Source of the DNA: Oligoflexia bacterium
GTDB taxonomy: Bacteria; Bdellovibrionota; UBA1018; CAIMNF01
Length of the DNA: 21,018 bases
Assembly: GCA_903842755.1 (NCBI GenBank)
Contig: CAIMNF010000036.1
Coordinates: 1 to 21,018, forward strand
Reading direction: 5' to 3'
Part shown: positions 1-8,499 of the stretch, one piece after another
Numbering within the stretch: position 1 is the stretch's first letter
How the letters are laid out: each line of letters starts with the position of its first letter
Made by a program: the position numbers and the translations under genes
Notes under the pieces: generated by a model
Seen by the model: only the letters and a program-made list of their open reading frames with translations
What the model was told of the DNA's origin: nothing
Database searches by the model: none

Positions 1-1597
1 CGGACTTTCGCTTCGCTTGCGCGACCTCGTAATCGGTTAACGCCTGAGAAGCTTCAGCATATCCTACATAGCCGGCTAATTGATCCATTGCTGCAATCGC
101 ATATCCGACCCAAACCAATTTCTGATTGCCCGTTAGTTCGCCTCTCCGTCTTAGGGCCTGAATAATATTTAAATCAATCAGATTGGTTTGTGCGTTTCCA
201 ATCAACGCTTCCCACCCCGTGTCCATGGTCACACGGTACGGGTCAGCAACTCCTTTCACGGCCAAGCTCATTACCCCGGAATCCACCGTAGAGACTACCG
301 CAATGATTCCCGATTTTTTAAGCAAAGATCCGGAGCCCACCGAAATCCCACTTTGCAAAATCGTTTCATTCGTCATGAACAAAAAATCTTGCATAAAATC
401 GCGGTTGGTGAGCAAATCAATGGGGTTTTTATGGCGGGTAATGGATTCCGCCACCACTTGCAGGCCTTGGGTCAACGCCGTGTATTTGAACTCTTGAACC
501 AACCCTTTTTTATAAATGTTAAATACGTTACCCAATGCGGACATCACCTTTGCCGCGAATTTGCTTCGAATCGCAATGGACTGAGTGGCTTGTCGCGTTC
601 TCTGTAAAACTCCTCGAAAGGACAATCGATAGACTTCTTGCAAAGCCCCGGCTTCCGCTAACGAAACGACTGGAGCTTTTTTGATCCCATATTTGATCAA
701 ACAAGATTCCAAACGCTCTTGATAAGACCGCGAAAACGCATCCAAACTCGCCGAAAATTTTGTTAAAAGTGGGACTGCTGGAATCCGTTCGGCTAAGCGA
801 CTGACGCCTTGAGCAGCCAAATCGCCTACTTTGACTAACGCAAAATAAAGGACAGCATCCACCATTCCGTTTTCCCAATAACTGGCTCCAAGGGCTGCTT
901 GCATTTTTTGCTGATTGTATTCAAGGCCACGCTGAGCCAAGCTCAAGTTATAAAGTATTTCATGCGAAGGGGCCTCGTTTGGCCTTAGTCCTTGCAACAT
1001 TTTTAAACTCATCAGCTCCAAACTCAAAAACTCTACGGTCGTCAGGGCCACTTCATTTTTGGTCTGTTCGACTTCGGATGCCGAGATCAAAAGCAGGCTA
1101 CTGGTTTTGAACAAAAGCTCCAAACCGATGCTTTGCTCGTGGAAATCGAGCACGGTCTTTAACGTGTCTTCGATCGCTCTTTCTTGGCTTAATCGGGTTT
1201 CACTTTCGGACGCAGCCGGCGAAGGAATGTTTTTTTCCTCAAAAATTTTGGTGATATGCCCCTGCTCTTCAAAAAACCACGTTTCAGGGAAGCCATCGCC
1301 ATCCAAGTCACGGCCATGCAAAATGCGCAGCTCCGATTGATAAAGAAGTCTGTTCTCGATCAAATAGACCACCCAGTCCGTTTGCCCCTGATCTTTTACT
1401 CGTTTCAGCAATTTAAAGTGGTAAAGATGATGGTTTAAGGTGTAGTCAAACCGCGTAATTTCTTTTACGGCTGGGTCTTTGCTTTGCTCGAAACGCACGG
1501 CAAAAACAGAGGGGGAAAAGGGTAAGATCATTCCCAACACGAGCCCAAATAGGACCGTTCTTTGGAATGCACTTCGCAGCAATGAGTTAAAACACAT
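1..1597 (-). CDS. Secreted protein of unknown family (partial, 3' end beyond window)
   Basis: An open frame runs on the minus strand from an ATG at 1597 to the left edge with no stop, giving at least 532 residues; the C-terminus is outside the window. Residues 1-33 look like a Sec signal peptide: an Arg-containing N-region, a hydrophobic core and cleavage after V-F-A. Residues 97-102 (D-L-D-G-D-G, followed by F-P-E) form a calcium-loop-like motif of the kind seen in FG-GAP or dockerin-like proteins. The rest is mostly helical and Leu/Ala/Glu-rich, with no family I recognise. There is no Shine-Dalgarno sequence, but a promoter at 1604-1632 would start transcription at the ATG. The upstream gene ends in its own terminator, so this gene is probably a separate unit. 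Coding status is well supported by the long open frame and signal peptide; function is unknown. Confidence 0.85.
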   Translation of the reverse strand, partial: MCFNSLLRSAFQRTVLFGLVLGMILPFSPSVFAVRFEQSKDPAVKEITRFDYTLNHHLYHFKLLKRVKDQGQTDWVVYLIENRLLYQSELRILHGRDLDGDGFPETWFFEEQGHITKIFEEKNIPSPAASESETRLSQERAIEDTLKTVLDFHEQSIGLELLFKTSSLLLISASEVEQTKNEVALTTVEFLSLELMSLKMLQGLRPNEAPSHEILYNLSLAQRGLEYNQQKMQAALGASYWENGMVDAVLYFALVKVGDLAAQGVSRLAERIPAVPLLTKFSASLDAFSRSYQERLESCLIKYGIKKAPVVSLAEAGALQEVYRLSFRGVLQRTRQATQSIAIRSKFAAKVMSALGNVFNIYKKGLVQEFKYTALTQGLQVVAESITRHKNPIDLLTNRDFMQDFLFMTNETILQSGISVGSGSLLKKSGIIAVVSTVDSGVMSLAVKGVADPYRVTMDTGWEALIGNAQTNLIDLNIIQALRRRGELTGNQKLVWVGYAIAAMDQLAGYVGYAEASQALTDYEVAQAKRKS

Positions 1598-1603
1598 TCG
1601 CCG

Positions 1604-1632
1604 TTTATAAACATTAATCGTTTATAAATCAA
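1604..1632 (-). promoter_or_regulatory. Sigma-70-type promoter giving a leaderless start at 1597
   Basis: On the minus strand TTGATT (1627-1632) and TATAAA (1604-1609) are 17 bases apart. Only 6 bases separate the -10 from the ATG at 1597, so transcription would begin at about the A of the start codon. There is no Shine-Dalgarno sequence. The -10 lies in one of two imperfect direct copies of TTTATAAACG (1602-1629). Seen directly as sequence; use as a promoter is inference. Confidence 0.5.
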
Positions 1633-1662
1633 TTAATTTTATTTAAACTCTAAATAAAATAA

Positions 1663-1688
1663 AACCCCCTTGGTATTCCAAGGGGGTT
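1663..1688 (-). terminator. Rho-independent terminator of the giant Ig-repeat gene
   Basis: A perfect 11-bp stem (AACCCCCTTGG / CCAAGGGGGTT) closes a 4-base loop. On the minus strand it is followed by TTTTATTTTATTT, the expected U-tract. It sits about 35 bases after the stop codon at 1724 and insulates the next minus-strand gene. Confidence 0.9.
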
Positions 1689-1723
1689 AATTTAGTCGGA
1701 CAACTTTTCGGACCGTTTTATAC

Positions 1724-4700
1724 CTACGGAGTAGGTGCCCGCTTCGGAGCGATGGTAATGGTTAGGTTGACCGTTTTCTCTTGCGCTGGGGACGAACTAT
1801 CTTTAACCGTCACCCCAAATTTTGCTGCATTCACGGCTACTGTAGGCACTCCTGAAATTACTCCGTCTTTTAACGCTAGTCCCGCAGGCAATGCGGGGGC
1901 CACAGACCAAGCAAGCGGCGCCTTCCCGCCCGTAGCCGTCAACATAACGGAAAATTTTTCGCCTATTTTACCTCTTTGAATGGGCGCTGCGGGCCCACTG
2001 AGCGTAAGAACTTGCACCACAGGGGCTGGCGCCGGTACAGGCGCAGGAGCTGGAGCGGGAGGAGCCGGTGCTGGTGCTGGCGGAGCAGGTACCGGTTTTG
2101 GCGGTGGTGCTGGCGCAGGAGCCGGAGCTGGCTTCGGATCAATTACGATGCTGGTTTTATTCGACCGCGAAAGACCAGATCCATCTTTAACTGTAAGCGT
2201 AATTCCAAAATTACCGTTCTTTGCCGGCGTACCACTAATCAAGCCTGTTTCAGAGTTAATGCTCAATCCAATGGACTGCAGCGAAGAATCGGCACTCCAT
2301 TGATATTTTCCGTCTCCACCACTGGCTGTTCCTGGTTGAGTAGAATAAGCGCTACCCACTTGGCCCTTTGGCAAATGCGGAAGCAACGCTAAATTCAAAG
2401 CAGGAATAACCGGAGTTGCAGCAGCAATGGTTACGGTGTAAGTGGCACTTGTTGGCGCATTTAAGTTGCCGGGATAAGTGACCGTCACTTTTACCGTTGC
2501 CGTACCGCTTACTTTAGGAGCGGCCGTCAAAACCGCAGCAAAAGGATCATTTCCCGCATTGCCCACAATTTTGATTCCGTCTAATCCAGTAGCACTCCAA
2601 AGCAAGTTCGTCTTTCCATCCGATGGGCCGCCCGCTGCCTGAAGATTAGCGGTATAAATCTCGCCGACTTTTCCTGATCCAGGAATACTTCCGGTATTGA
2701 TTTTTAGCGGCGCTATAGGCGCAGGATCGACAACCAAAGTGACCGCCGAAGTTTTGGATTTTGCAGGTCGCTCTGTGTCGGTCACGGTCACTTTCACGGT
2801 GAAAGTTCCATGCGCGGTAGGCGTTCCAGAAATGATTCCCTGAGAAGACAAGGTTAAACCGGCTGGAAGCTGGCTAGGCCCCCAACTGTAATCCCCATTT
2901 CCGCCAGAAGCGCGCAACGTTGCCGTATGTGCAGCACTTCCTTGCTGCCATCCTTTTAACGTAATGCCATCCCAAGAAAGCGCTGGCACCGGATGAGGAC
3001 TGACGACGAAACTTACCGCAAGCGATGCGCTCGTTCCTTCGCCATCCACCACCGTCACGTTTAACCGATAGGTATTCGGAACCGTAGGTGTCCCGAAAAA
3101 TTTCCCGTCTTGAGTAAAGGTCATCCCTGGCGGAACATTTTGCGCTCCTCCTAATGACCATACATACGCGCCGTCTCCACCATTCGCTTTAAATTGAATG
3201 GTACTGAACGAATGTCCAATCTCAACCCCATTCAAATCTAAACGTTGAATGCTCAAAGGCGGGAATTTTTGTTCCGCCACTTGAAGGGTATAATTTTGGG
3301 AAATCAACGGCACTTCGCCATTTACATCTTGCAACGAGACCGTAAACCGAATCGTTCCTGGGGCTCGCGGCATTCCTGTAATGACCCCCGCATCAGTAAT
3401 CTTTAATCCGTCTGCATCGGAAATGGACCACTGATATGGAGCTTTACCGCCCGAGAACAAAATCGGCGCAGAATAAACTTTGCCTACTTCTGCATTCGGC
3501 AAGTTCGTCGTCCGAAAAACAAGGGGAGCCACGGGCTTGGGGTCGATGGTGATTGCAACACTTTGACTGATGCCCGCTTGACCTCTGCGGGAATCCGCTA
3601 ACGTCAAATTAAAGGAATAAGTCCCCGCGACCGGGCTTTTCCAGCTAAAAGTTCCTGCTGAATTAAAGCTTGATCCCGCAGGAAGTCCGCTCACACTCCA
3701 CACATAGCCTGGAATGCCGCCGCTAGCCTTCAGTTGGACACCATACGGACGCCCTTCCATTCCGTGCACGCTTAAAGCGCTCAGGTCCATTACCAGCGGT
3801 AATATCACCGGAGGCGAAGGCGGTGGCGCAATTTGAATGACCATGTTGCTTGCTACCGTAGTTCCACGCCCATCGGTGACTTGAACGGCAAACGAGTAAT
3901 TCCCCGGCGTAGTCGGAGTTCCAGAAATCGATAAATTACTGTTCGCCGGTCCACCTGATCCAACAGTTAATCCATCCGGAAGCCCCGAATTTCCAGACAA
4001 TGCCCATTGAAATGGGCCCACTCCCCCGCGCACAGAAACTGCTGTAGAGTAGAATTTTCCAACTTGTCCTGGCTGGAACGGCCTACTAACAATTTGCGGC
4101 TGAATATACGCGGGATTGATATTAATCCTTACGCGCGATTCCGCTGGTGGTCCATAACCACGGGCTCTAAACACTAACTCAAAGTGGGTGCCGGCATCAC
4201 AAATACGTGTGGGGAAGTCTACCTCGCCGCCTCTGCGACCGTCACGGTCATAGGAGTTAAATCGATCAAACGCAACTTCTTGATTTGCGCGCTCACCACA
4301 AGGACTATCTTGATCCGAAACTCGCTTGAGTTCAGCTTCATCTGCATGATCTGCATGCCAACGCAGATGGAGCAGGGTGCCCGGGTCAACGGTAATGTTA
4401 TTGACCTCAAGCCCATGCCCTAACTTTACCCGCAAAACCGCGCTTGCAGGTGCCGGATAATTCACATGGACAATCAACGTTGCCGAATTGCTCCGCCCGC
4501 CAGTACCAAAGGCGTGATACTCGTAGACAAATGTTCTGCCTGCGCCGCAGTAGTCAATATGGTCGACCGCTGTACCGTTGAATGCACTGGGAGATCCGCT
4601 ATAAAATCCAAAAGGAACTGCAAAGCGGTACCCCGCATTTAAGCCGCAAACAAAGTCGGTATTTACAGGATCGCCAGAAGGATCAACGCCTGGCTGAACT

Positions 4701-6418
4701 GCGACCGACTTGCGTAATTCCGCGTTAAAGGCACTTCCCGCTTCCTGCCAAATTAATGGGAACGGCTGGCCAACTTCGACCGTAATTTCAGACGTACCGT
4801 CGGCGGCAGTCAAACTCACAGTCGGAGCTGGAATAGGCTGTTGAACACTGACTGTGAACACGGTGCTAAGACCTGTATTCGGTCCGCTGCTGGGTCCCGT
4901 CGCGGTTATTTGAACTTGATAAGCACCCGTGGCCAGCAATGCAGTAAACAAACCTTGTGTATTGGGATCAATATCTAACACGTTATTATTTGCTAAAGAA
5001 TAAGGCAAACTCGGATCTCCAAGGCTGATCAAGTTGCCGTTTTGATCGACATAGCCGGTAACAGACAATGATGGAGCCCCACTCGAAATCACGTTTCCAA
5101 ATTGATCCCTGATTTCACTTTGCAGCTGCAAACTTTGACCTGCAGTCATAATGACCTGCTGAGGGGCCTGTGCGGCAGAGGTCGAAATGGAATCGACAAA
5201 AATACCCGTATTGGGATCACTTCCATGAACCCGAAGTGTTGTCGGAATGATCGGAGGTTGTGCCACTACATACAAATGTGCAACATAAGTATTCCCTGAG
5301 GGACTAACACCAACCACATCGAGATGCTCCACACCAGCAAGACTCAATCCATTCTGATCTAAGCCTGCCTGAACTGTTATTGCGCCCGAAGGATCTGAGT
5401 TGGCATTCAACAAATTGCTTTCAATTCCTACCGTGCTTGGATCACTCGACACCAGGGGTGCCACGATTTGTAGAGGACCACCTGATCCAGATTGATTCGG
5501 CACAAGCGCAGAAATCGGATTTCCAAACTGATCCACCGTTTGAGCGGTGATGCTCAACGTCGCACCTGCAGGCAAAACAACATTCTTGGTAAACGGATTG
5601 CTCGAGGTACTGTTATTCAAGGTAAAACCACTTTGGTTTGAAATCGCTACAGTCACGGTCATTCCCGCTTCAATCACCGGAGGAGGGGCAGAAGCGACGA
5701 TCGTATTGGCTTGGGTTAAAGCCGACTGATAAAACGACTGAATGTCCACATCTGTTTCTTCACTGGCTTGAGCAGAAAGATGCTGTTCGAGCGCATCGAT
5801 ACTAGGTTGATTATCAGCTGTATCACCCACCCATGTGGTTAGTTGTGAGCTTAAAACCGACATCGTGGCTTGCTCAATTGGTCCCACCAATTCGCCGTAA
5901 GAACTCGCGGCCTGGCCGGTAGAATTCTTCCAATTTAATAAAATCGAAAGTAGAATTGGCTCAAAATCATTAAAACCAGCCATGGACCCGGTCGCCATTG
6001 GATTATTCAGTAAAAAGGTAATGTCACTTTTCACACCCGCAATCGCTGCATTCGTCAAATCTAAATAAAGTTGGGACTGAATGGGCTGCTTTTGAGGATC
6101 GTATGATGCATAGTCTGCCAAGTAGCGCTGGACTCGAGCCAGGGACTCGACCTGAATATTGCCCGTTGGAACAGCGAAAAGATCATTCGCTTGTTTAACA
6201 GCATCTTTAGCCTCAAAGGTCCTGAGGGCGTCATACATGGACTGAAGATTTGAGGATGCAGCTTCGTAGTTTGTCTCATCCTGCAAAAATCGCTGCTCCA
6301 TTGCGTCCAAACCGGAAAAGTCGCGGGATGCAGCGACTGCAGACCCTCTGATTCCACCGACCAAGGTTAAAGCAATTAAACTAAGTTTAGAAAATTGGAG
6401 TAGGATTTTATGAAGCAT
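1724..6418 (-). CDS. Large exported Ig-like / He_PIG repeat protein (1564 aa)
   Basis: The ATG at 6418 is chosen because AAAGGA precedes it by 6 bases and it begins a Sec signal peptide (MLHKILLQFSKLSLIALTLV, cleavage near A-V-A, about residue 29). An in-frame ATG 75 bases further upstream would add 25 residues before the signal and is unlikely. Rough layout: helical region 30-245 with no family I recognise; two bacterial Ig-like regions about 247-530, each with a D-Q-F-G-N motif; two Cys-containing Ig-like domains about 530-770; seven He_PIG-type (putative Ig, cadherin-like) repeats about 770-1424, typified by GG-x-x-x-Y-x-W-S, LP-x-GL and SGTP; a Pro/Ala linker about 1425-1468; and an eighth He_PIG repeat to the end. 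No membrane anchor, sorting signal or enzyme motif is visible. It is probably a cell-surface or secreted adhesive or structural protein; partner and ligand are unknown. Confidence 0.9.
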   Translation of the reverse strand: MLHKILLQFSKLSLIALTLVGGIRGSAVAASRDFSGLDAMEQRFLQDETNYEAASSNLQSMYDALRTFEAKDAVKQANDLFAVPTGNIQVESLARVQRYLADYASYDPQKQPIQSQLYLDLTNAAIAGVKSDITFLLNNPMATGSMAGFNDFEPILLSILLNWKNSTGQAASSYGELVGPIEQATMSVLSSQLTTWVGDTADNQPSIDALEQHLSAQASEETDVDIQSFYQSALTQANTIVASAPPPVIEAGMTVTVAISNQSGFTLNNSTSSNPFTKNVVLPAGATLSITAQTVDQFGNPISALVPNQSGSGGPLQIVAPLVSSDPSTVGIESNLLNANSDPSGAITVQAGLDQNGLSLAGVEHLDVVGVSPSGNTYVAHLYVVAQPPIIPTTLRVHGSDPNTGIFVDSISTSAAQAPQQVIMTAGQSLQLQSEIRDQFGNVISSGAPSLSVTGYVDQNGNLISLGDPSLPYSLANNNVLDIDPNTQGLFTALLATGAYQVQITATGPSSGPNTGLSTVFTVSVQQPIPAPTVSLTAADGTSEITVEVGQPFPLIWQEAGSAFNAELRKSVAVQPGVDPSGDPVNTDFVCGLNAGYRFAVPFGFYSGSPSAFNGTAVDHIDYCGAGRTFVYEYHAFGTGGRSNSATLIVHVNYPAPASAVLRVKLGHGLEVNNITVDPGTLLHLRWHADHADEAELKRVSDQDSPCGERANQEVAFDRFNSYDRDGRRGGEVDFPTRICDAGTHFELVFRARGYGPPAESRVRININPAYIQPQIVSRPFQPGQVGKFYSTAVSVRGGVGPFQWALSGNSGLPDGLTVGSGGPANSNLSISGTPTTPGNYSFAVQVTDGRGTTVASNMVIQIAPPPSPPVILPLVMDLSALSVHGMEGRPYGVQLKASGGIPGYVWSVSGLPAGSSFNSAGTFSWKSPVAGTYSFNLTLADSRRGQAGISQSVAITIDPKPVAPLVFRTTNLPNAEVGKVYSAPILFSGGKAPYQWSISDADGLKITDAGVITGMPRAPGTIRFTVSLQDVNGEVPLISQNYTLQVAEQKFPPLSIQRLDLNGVEIGHSFSTIQFKANGGDGAYVWSLGGAQNVPPGMTFTQDGKFFGTPTVPNTYRLNVTVVDGEGTSASLAVSFVVSPHPVPALSWDGITLKGWQQGSAAHTATLRASGGNGDYSWGPSQLPAGLTLSSQGIISGTPTAHGTFTVKVTVTDTERPAKSKTSAVTLVVDPAPIAPLKINTGSIPGSGKVGEIYTANLQAAGGPSDGKTNLLWSATGLDGIKIVGNAGNDPFAAVLTAAPKVSGTATVKVTVTYPGNLNAPTSATYTVTIAAATPVIPALNLALLPHLPKGQVGSAYSTQPGTASGGDGKYQWSADSSLQSIGLSINSETGLISGTPAKNGNFGITLTVKDGSGLSRSNKTSIVIDPKPAPAPAPAPPPKPVPAPPAPAPAPPAPAPAPVPAPAPVVQVLTLSGPAAPIQRGKIGEKFSVMLTATGGKAPLAWSVAPALPAGLALKDGVISGVPTVAVNAAKFGVTVKDSSSPAQEKTVNLTITIAPKRAPTP

Positions 6419-6768
6419 GTGTTTCCTTTGCTTTGAGTGTTCCACGAACCGGTCTCGAACAGTTTGGTGTACTACTAACTCGAAACAATGCACTGCGTCA
6501 ATTTTTTATCCCCCCTCATCAGCGGATTTTTCTTATTAAATTAAAGTCATTTTTTAACCGACTTAAATTATTACTCATTTGGACTTGACGCATTCTCTTG
6601 AAAAGGTAGGTAAAAGGCCACAGCGCCACTGTGGGATTATCCCAACACCATTCCTGTTTAGCCAGCTCTTGACCTCGTAAATTCAGCTTAAACCCGTGGC
6701 ATACAAGTTGCTCTTCAGTCTGCGCTCATGCCGAAAAAACGGCCAAGAAAAGAATGGGTAGGAATTAA
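6419..6768. promoter_or_regulatory. Divergent intergenic region with palindromes
   Basis: This 350-base AT-rich spacer separates the minus-strand Ig-repeat gene from the plus-strand 6769 gene, so it should hold both promoters. It contains TTGACG -35-like hexamers on both strands but no convincing -10 at proper spacing. A hairpin CCACAG-CGCCA-CTGTGG (6618-6634) abuts the palindrome GGGAT-T-ATCCC (6633-6643), which could be an operator. No gene or RNA is recognised here. Confidence 0.35.
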
Positions 6769-7224
6769 ATGAAAATGAAGAACGATGACTTAAGAAAATC
6801 ACCATGGCACAAAATCAGTTCAAACGGAATCTTTCTTAGCGCCCTTGTGCTCCTTGCTTTGGTCATTTCTTCATCCCTTCACGCCCATTCAATCCGCAAA
6901 CCAGAAAATTTTTGTCAGAGAATCGAGGCACCTCTGACCTCAGCAGAAGCGCAAGTACGAATCGCTTATGCACTTCGTTGCTCACACAATAAAGACCTCA
7001 AAAATGCGATTCAATTCGCACAAATTGCAAGCAACACCAACAGAGGGGGCTATTTTCAATATCCCCTTTACGCAAAAGTAGCGCCCTCTGTTGGTTCTCT
7101 ACCCAATCCTCGCCCTTATGAAAATCCTGCCCATTGGACAGCCCCCCACACGCCGGACCGCTTGAACGAACCCTGCGATCAAGTTCCGGCCGGCTATCAA
7201 ATTGTTACGTTCTGTAGCCCCTAA
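6769..7224 (+). CDS. Small secreted Cys-containing protein, unknown function (151 aa)
   Basis: The ATG at 6769 follows TAGGA by about 7 bases, a reasonable ribosome-binding site. An N-terminal hydrophobic stretch (about residues 20-40, ending S-L-H-A-H) looks like an uncleaved or Sec signal after a basic, rather long N-region. The mature part is about 110 residues and has four Cys (in FCQRI, LRCSH, PCDQV and TFCSP), which could form two disulfides in the periplasm or outside. A short Ala/Asn/Gln-rich segment about residues 60-90 looks helical, and the C-terminal third is Pro/Asn-rich. I recognise no family. No terminator separates it from the MFS gene 42 bases downstream, so co-transcription is possible. 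Confidence 0.7.
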   Translation: MKMKNDDLRKSPWHKISSNGIFLSALVLLALVISSSLHAHSIRKPENFCQRIEAPLTSAEAQVRIAYALRCSHNKDLKNAIQFAQIASNTNRGGYFQYPLYAKVAPSVGSLPNPRPYENPAHWTAPHTPDRLNEPCDQVPAGYQIVTFCSP

Positions 7225-7266
7225 TTAATCTCAACTTCAAGTCGATAAAATGCTACTCTGATCACC

Positions 7267-8499
7267 ATGAGATCATGGACAAAACATTTCTTAGGCAAAA
7301 CCTTTGCCGCCTTTCAATTCCGTGACTTTCGAAATCTGATGATTGGAAACGGGATCTCAAACATTGGAAGCTGGATGCAAGGCGTGGCCCAACCCTGGCT
7401 GGTGCTCAGTCTGACGTCGTCTTCGTTTTTGGTTGGATTTGACGCATTCGCAGGACATCTTCCAAGCATGATCTTCTTAATTCCCGGAGGTATCCTTGCC
7501 GATCGGGGTGACCGAAAAAAAATCATGATCACCTCACAATGGGTTCAACTCCTCAGTGCCGCCCTCATTGCAGTAGGCCTGGCATTTGGCTATTCAAATG
7601 TCTGGCTGATTATTTTTTTATCCTTTTGCGTTGGGACCGCTCAAGCCTTTTCCTTTCCCGCTTACCAAGCGCTCGTCACTTCCTTAATTCCAAAGGAACA
7701 CCTGGCTAATGCGATTTCACTCAATTCACTTCAATTTAATGTAACCCGGGTGATCGGCCCCATCCTTGCTGGCGCAGCAATGGCGAGTGTCGGAGCTACC
7801 TGGTGCTTTGCGCTTAATTCCATTTCCTTTTTTGCGTTAATCATTGCCATTGCTTCGATGACTTCGCCGTTTGCAGGTAAACAACAAACCCATCCTGATC
7901 AGCCACGAGAACCCTTGAGTCATGGTTTTAAACGAATCCTTTCGAGCAAACGGCAATGCGGTATTTTGCTTTTGGTAGCCATTTCGACCGCATTTTGCGG
8001 TCCTTTGAGCACATTTTTACCCGTTCTCATTCGGAACACTTTTGCGCAAGGTGCGGCCCAATTTAGTATTTCGATGGCATTTTTTGGAGGAGGCGCACTG
8101 GCGGGCGCCTTTTTTATTGCAGCCAACAGCTCTAAATTAAATATTCGTTTTGCTTTAGTGAGCTCACTTTTAATGGGAGTGCTGTTAACGCTGATTTCGC
8201 TTGCTCCGCAATTATGGATCGTCAATTTATTACTCACGCTTGCTGGAGCCGCGATGGTGGCAATTTCTTCCGCAGCAAATACAGCGTTGCAATCCACCAT
8301 TGAAAATACCTTTCGCGCCCGGATGGCCAGTTTTTTTATGTTAGCCATTCGCGGCGGTTATATCATCGGCAATTTGGCTACTGGGTTCGCTATTGATCGC
8401 GTCGGCGCACGTTGGTCTCTCGGAATGGATGGCGGAATTACTCTTCTTTTAACTGTATTGATTTGGAAAAAATTTTTAACCCAACCGGAGACGTCATGA
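7267..8499 (+). CDS. MFS transporter, MFS_3 / EntS-like exporter (410 aa)
   Basis: A hydrophobic protein with about 12 predicted membrane segments, of normal length for the major facilitator superfamily. The N-terminus (F-R-D-F-R-N-L, then G-N-x-I-S-N-I-G-S-W-M-Q) and the loop 2-3 motif G-G-I-L-A-D-R-G-D-R-K-K (residues about 74-85) are typical of the MFS_3 group, which includes the enterobactin exporter EntS and many putative drug or secondary-metabolite exporters. It acts in the inner membrane, probably as a proton-driven exporter; the substrate cannot be read from sequence. No clear Shine-Dalgarno sequence precedes the ATG; TAAAAT at 7246-7251 could be a -10. Its TGA overlaps the ATG of the glutathione transferase gene by 4 bases, so the two are probably translationally coupled. 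Confidence 0.9.
   Translation: MRSWTKHFLGKTFAAFQFRDFRNLMIGNGISNIGSWMQGVAQPWLVLSLTSSSFLVGFDAFAGHLPSMIFLIPGGILADRGDRKKIMITSQWVQLLSAALIAVGLAFGYSNVWLIIFLSFCVGTAQAFSFPAYQALVTSLIPKEHLANAISLNSLQFNVTRVIGPILAGAAMASVGATWCFALNSISFFALIIAIASMTSPFAGKQQTHPDQPREPLSHGFKRILSSKRQCGILLLVAISTAFCGPLSTFLPVLIRNTFAQGAAQFSISMAFFGGGALAGAFFIAANSSKLNIRFALVSSLLMGVLLTLISLAPQLWIVNLLLTLAGAAMVAISSAANTALQSTIENTFRARMASFFMLAIRGGYIIGNLATGFAIDRVGARWSLGMDGGITLLLTVLIWKKFLTQPETS

Noticed and set aside
183..607. Plus-strand open frames of 104 and 139 residues
   Set aside because: They are antisense to the continuous minus-strand frame 1-1597, which has a signal peptide and a promoter; the plus frames have neither.
528..878. Minus-strand 116-residue frame
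   Set aside because: It is an out-of-frame reading within the longer minus-strand gene, rich in Arg/Ser/Cys as expected of a shadow frame.
1976..2392. Plus-strand Arg/Trp- and Gly-rich frames
   Set aside because: They are the complement of the Pro/Ala linker and last He_PIG repeats of the giant minus-strand gene; low complexity explains the length.
8412..8495. N-terminal extension of the glutathione transferase by 28 residues
   Set aside because: It lies inside the MFS gene; the ATG at 8496 has a ribosome-binding site and matches the YfcF N-terminus.
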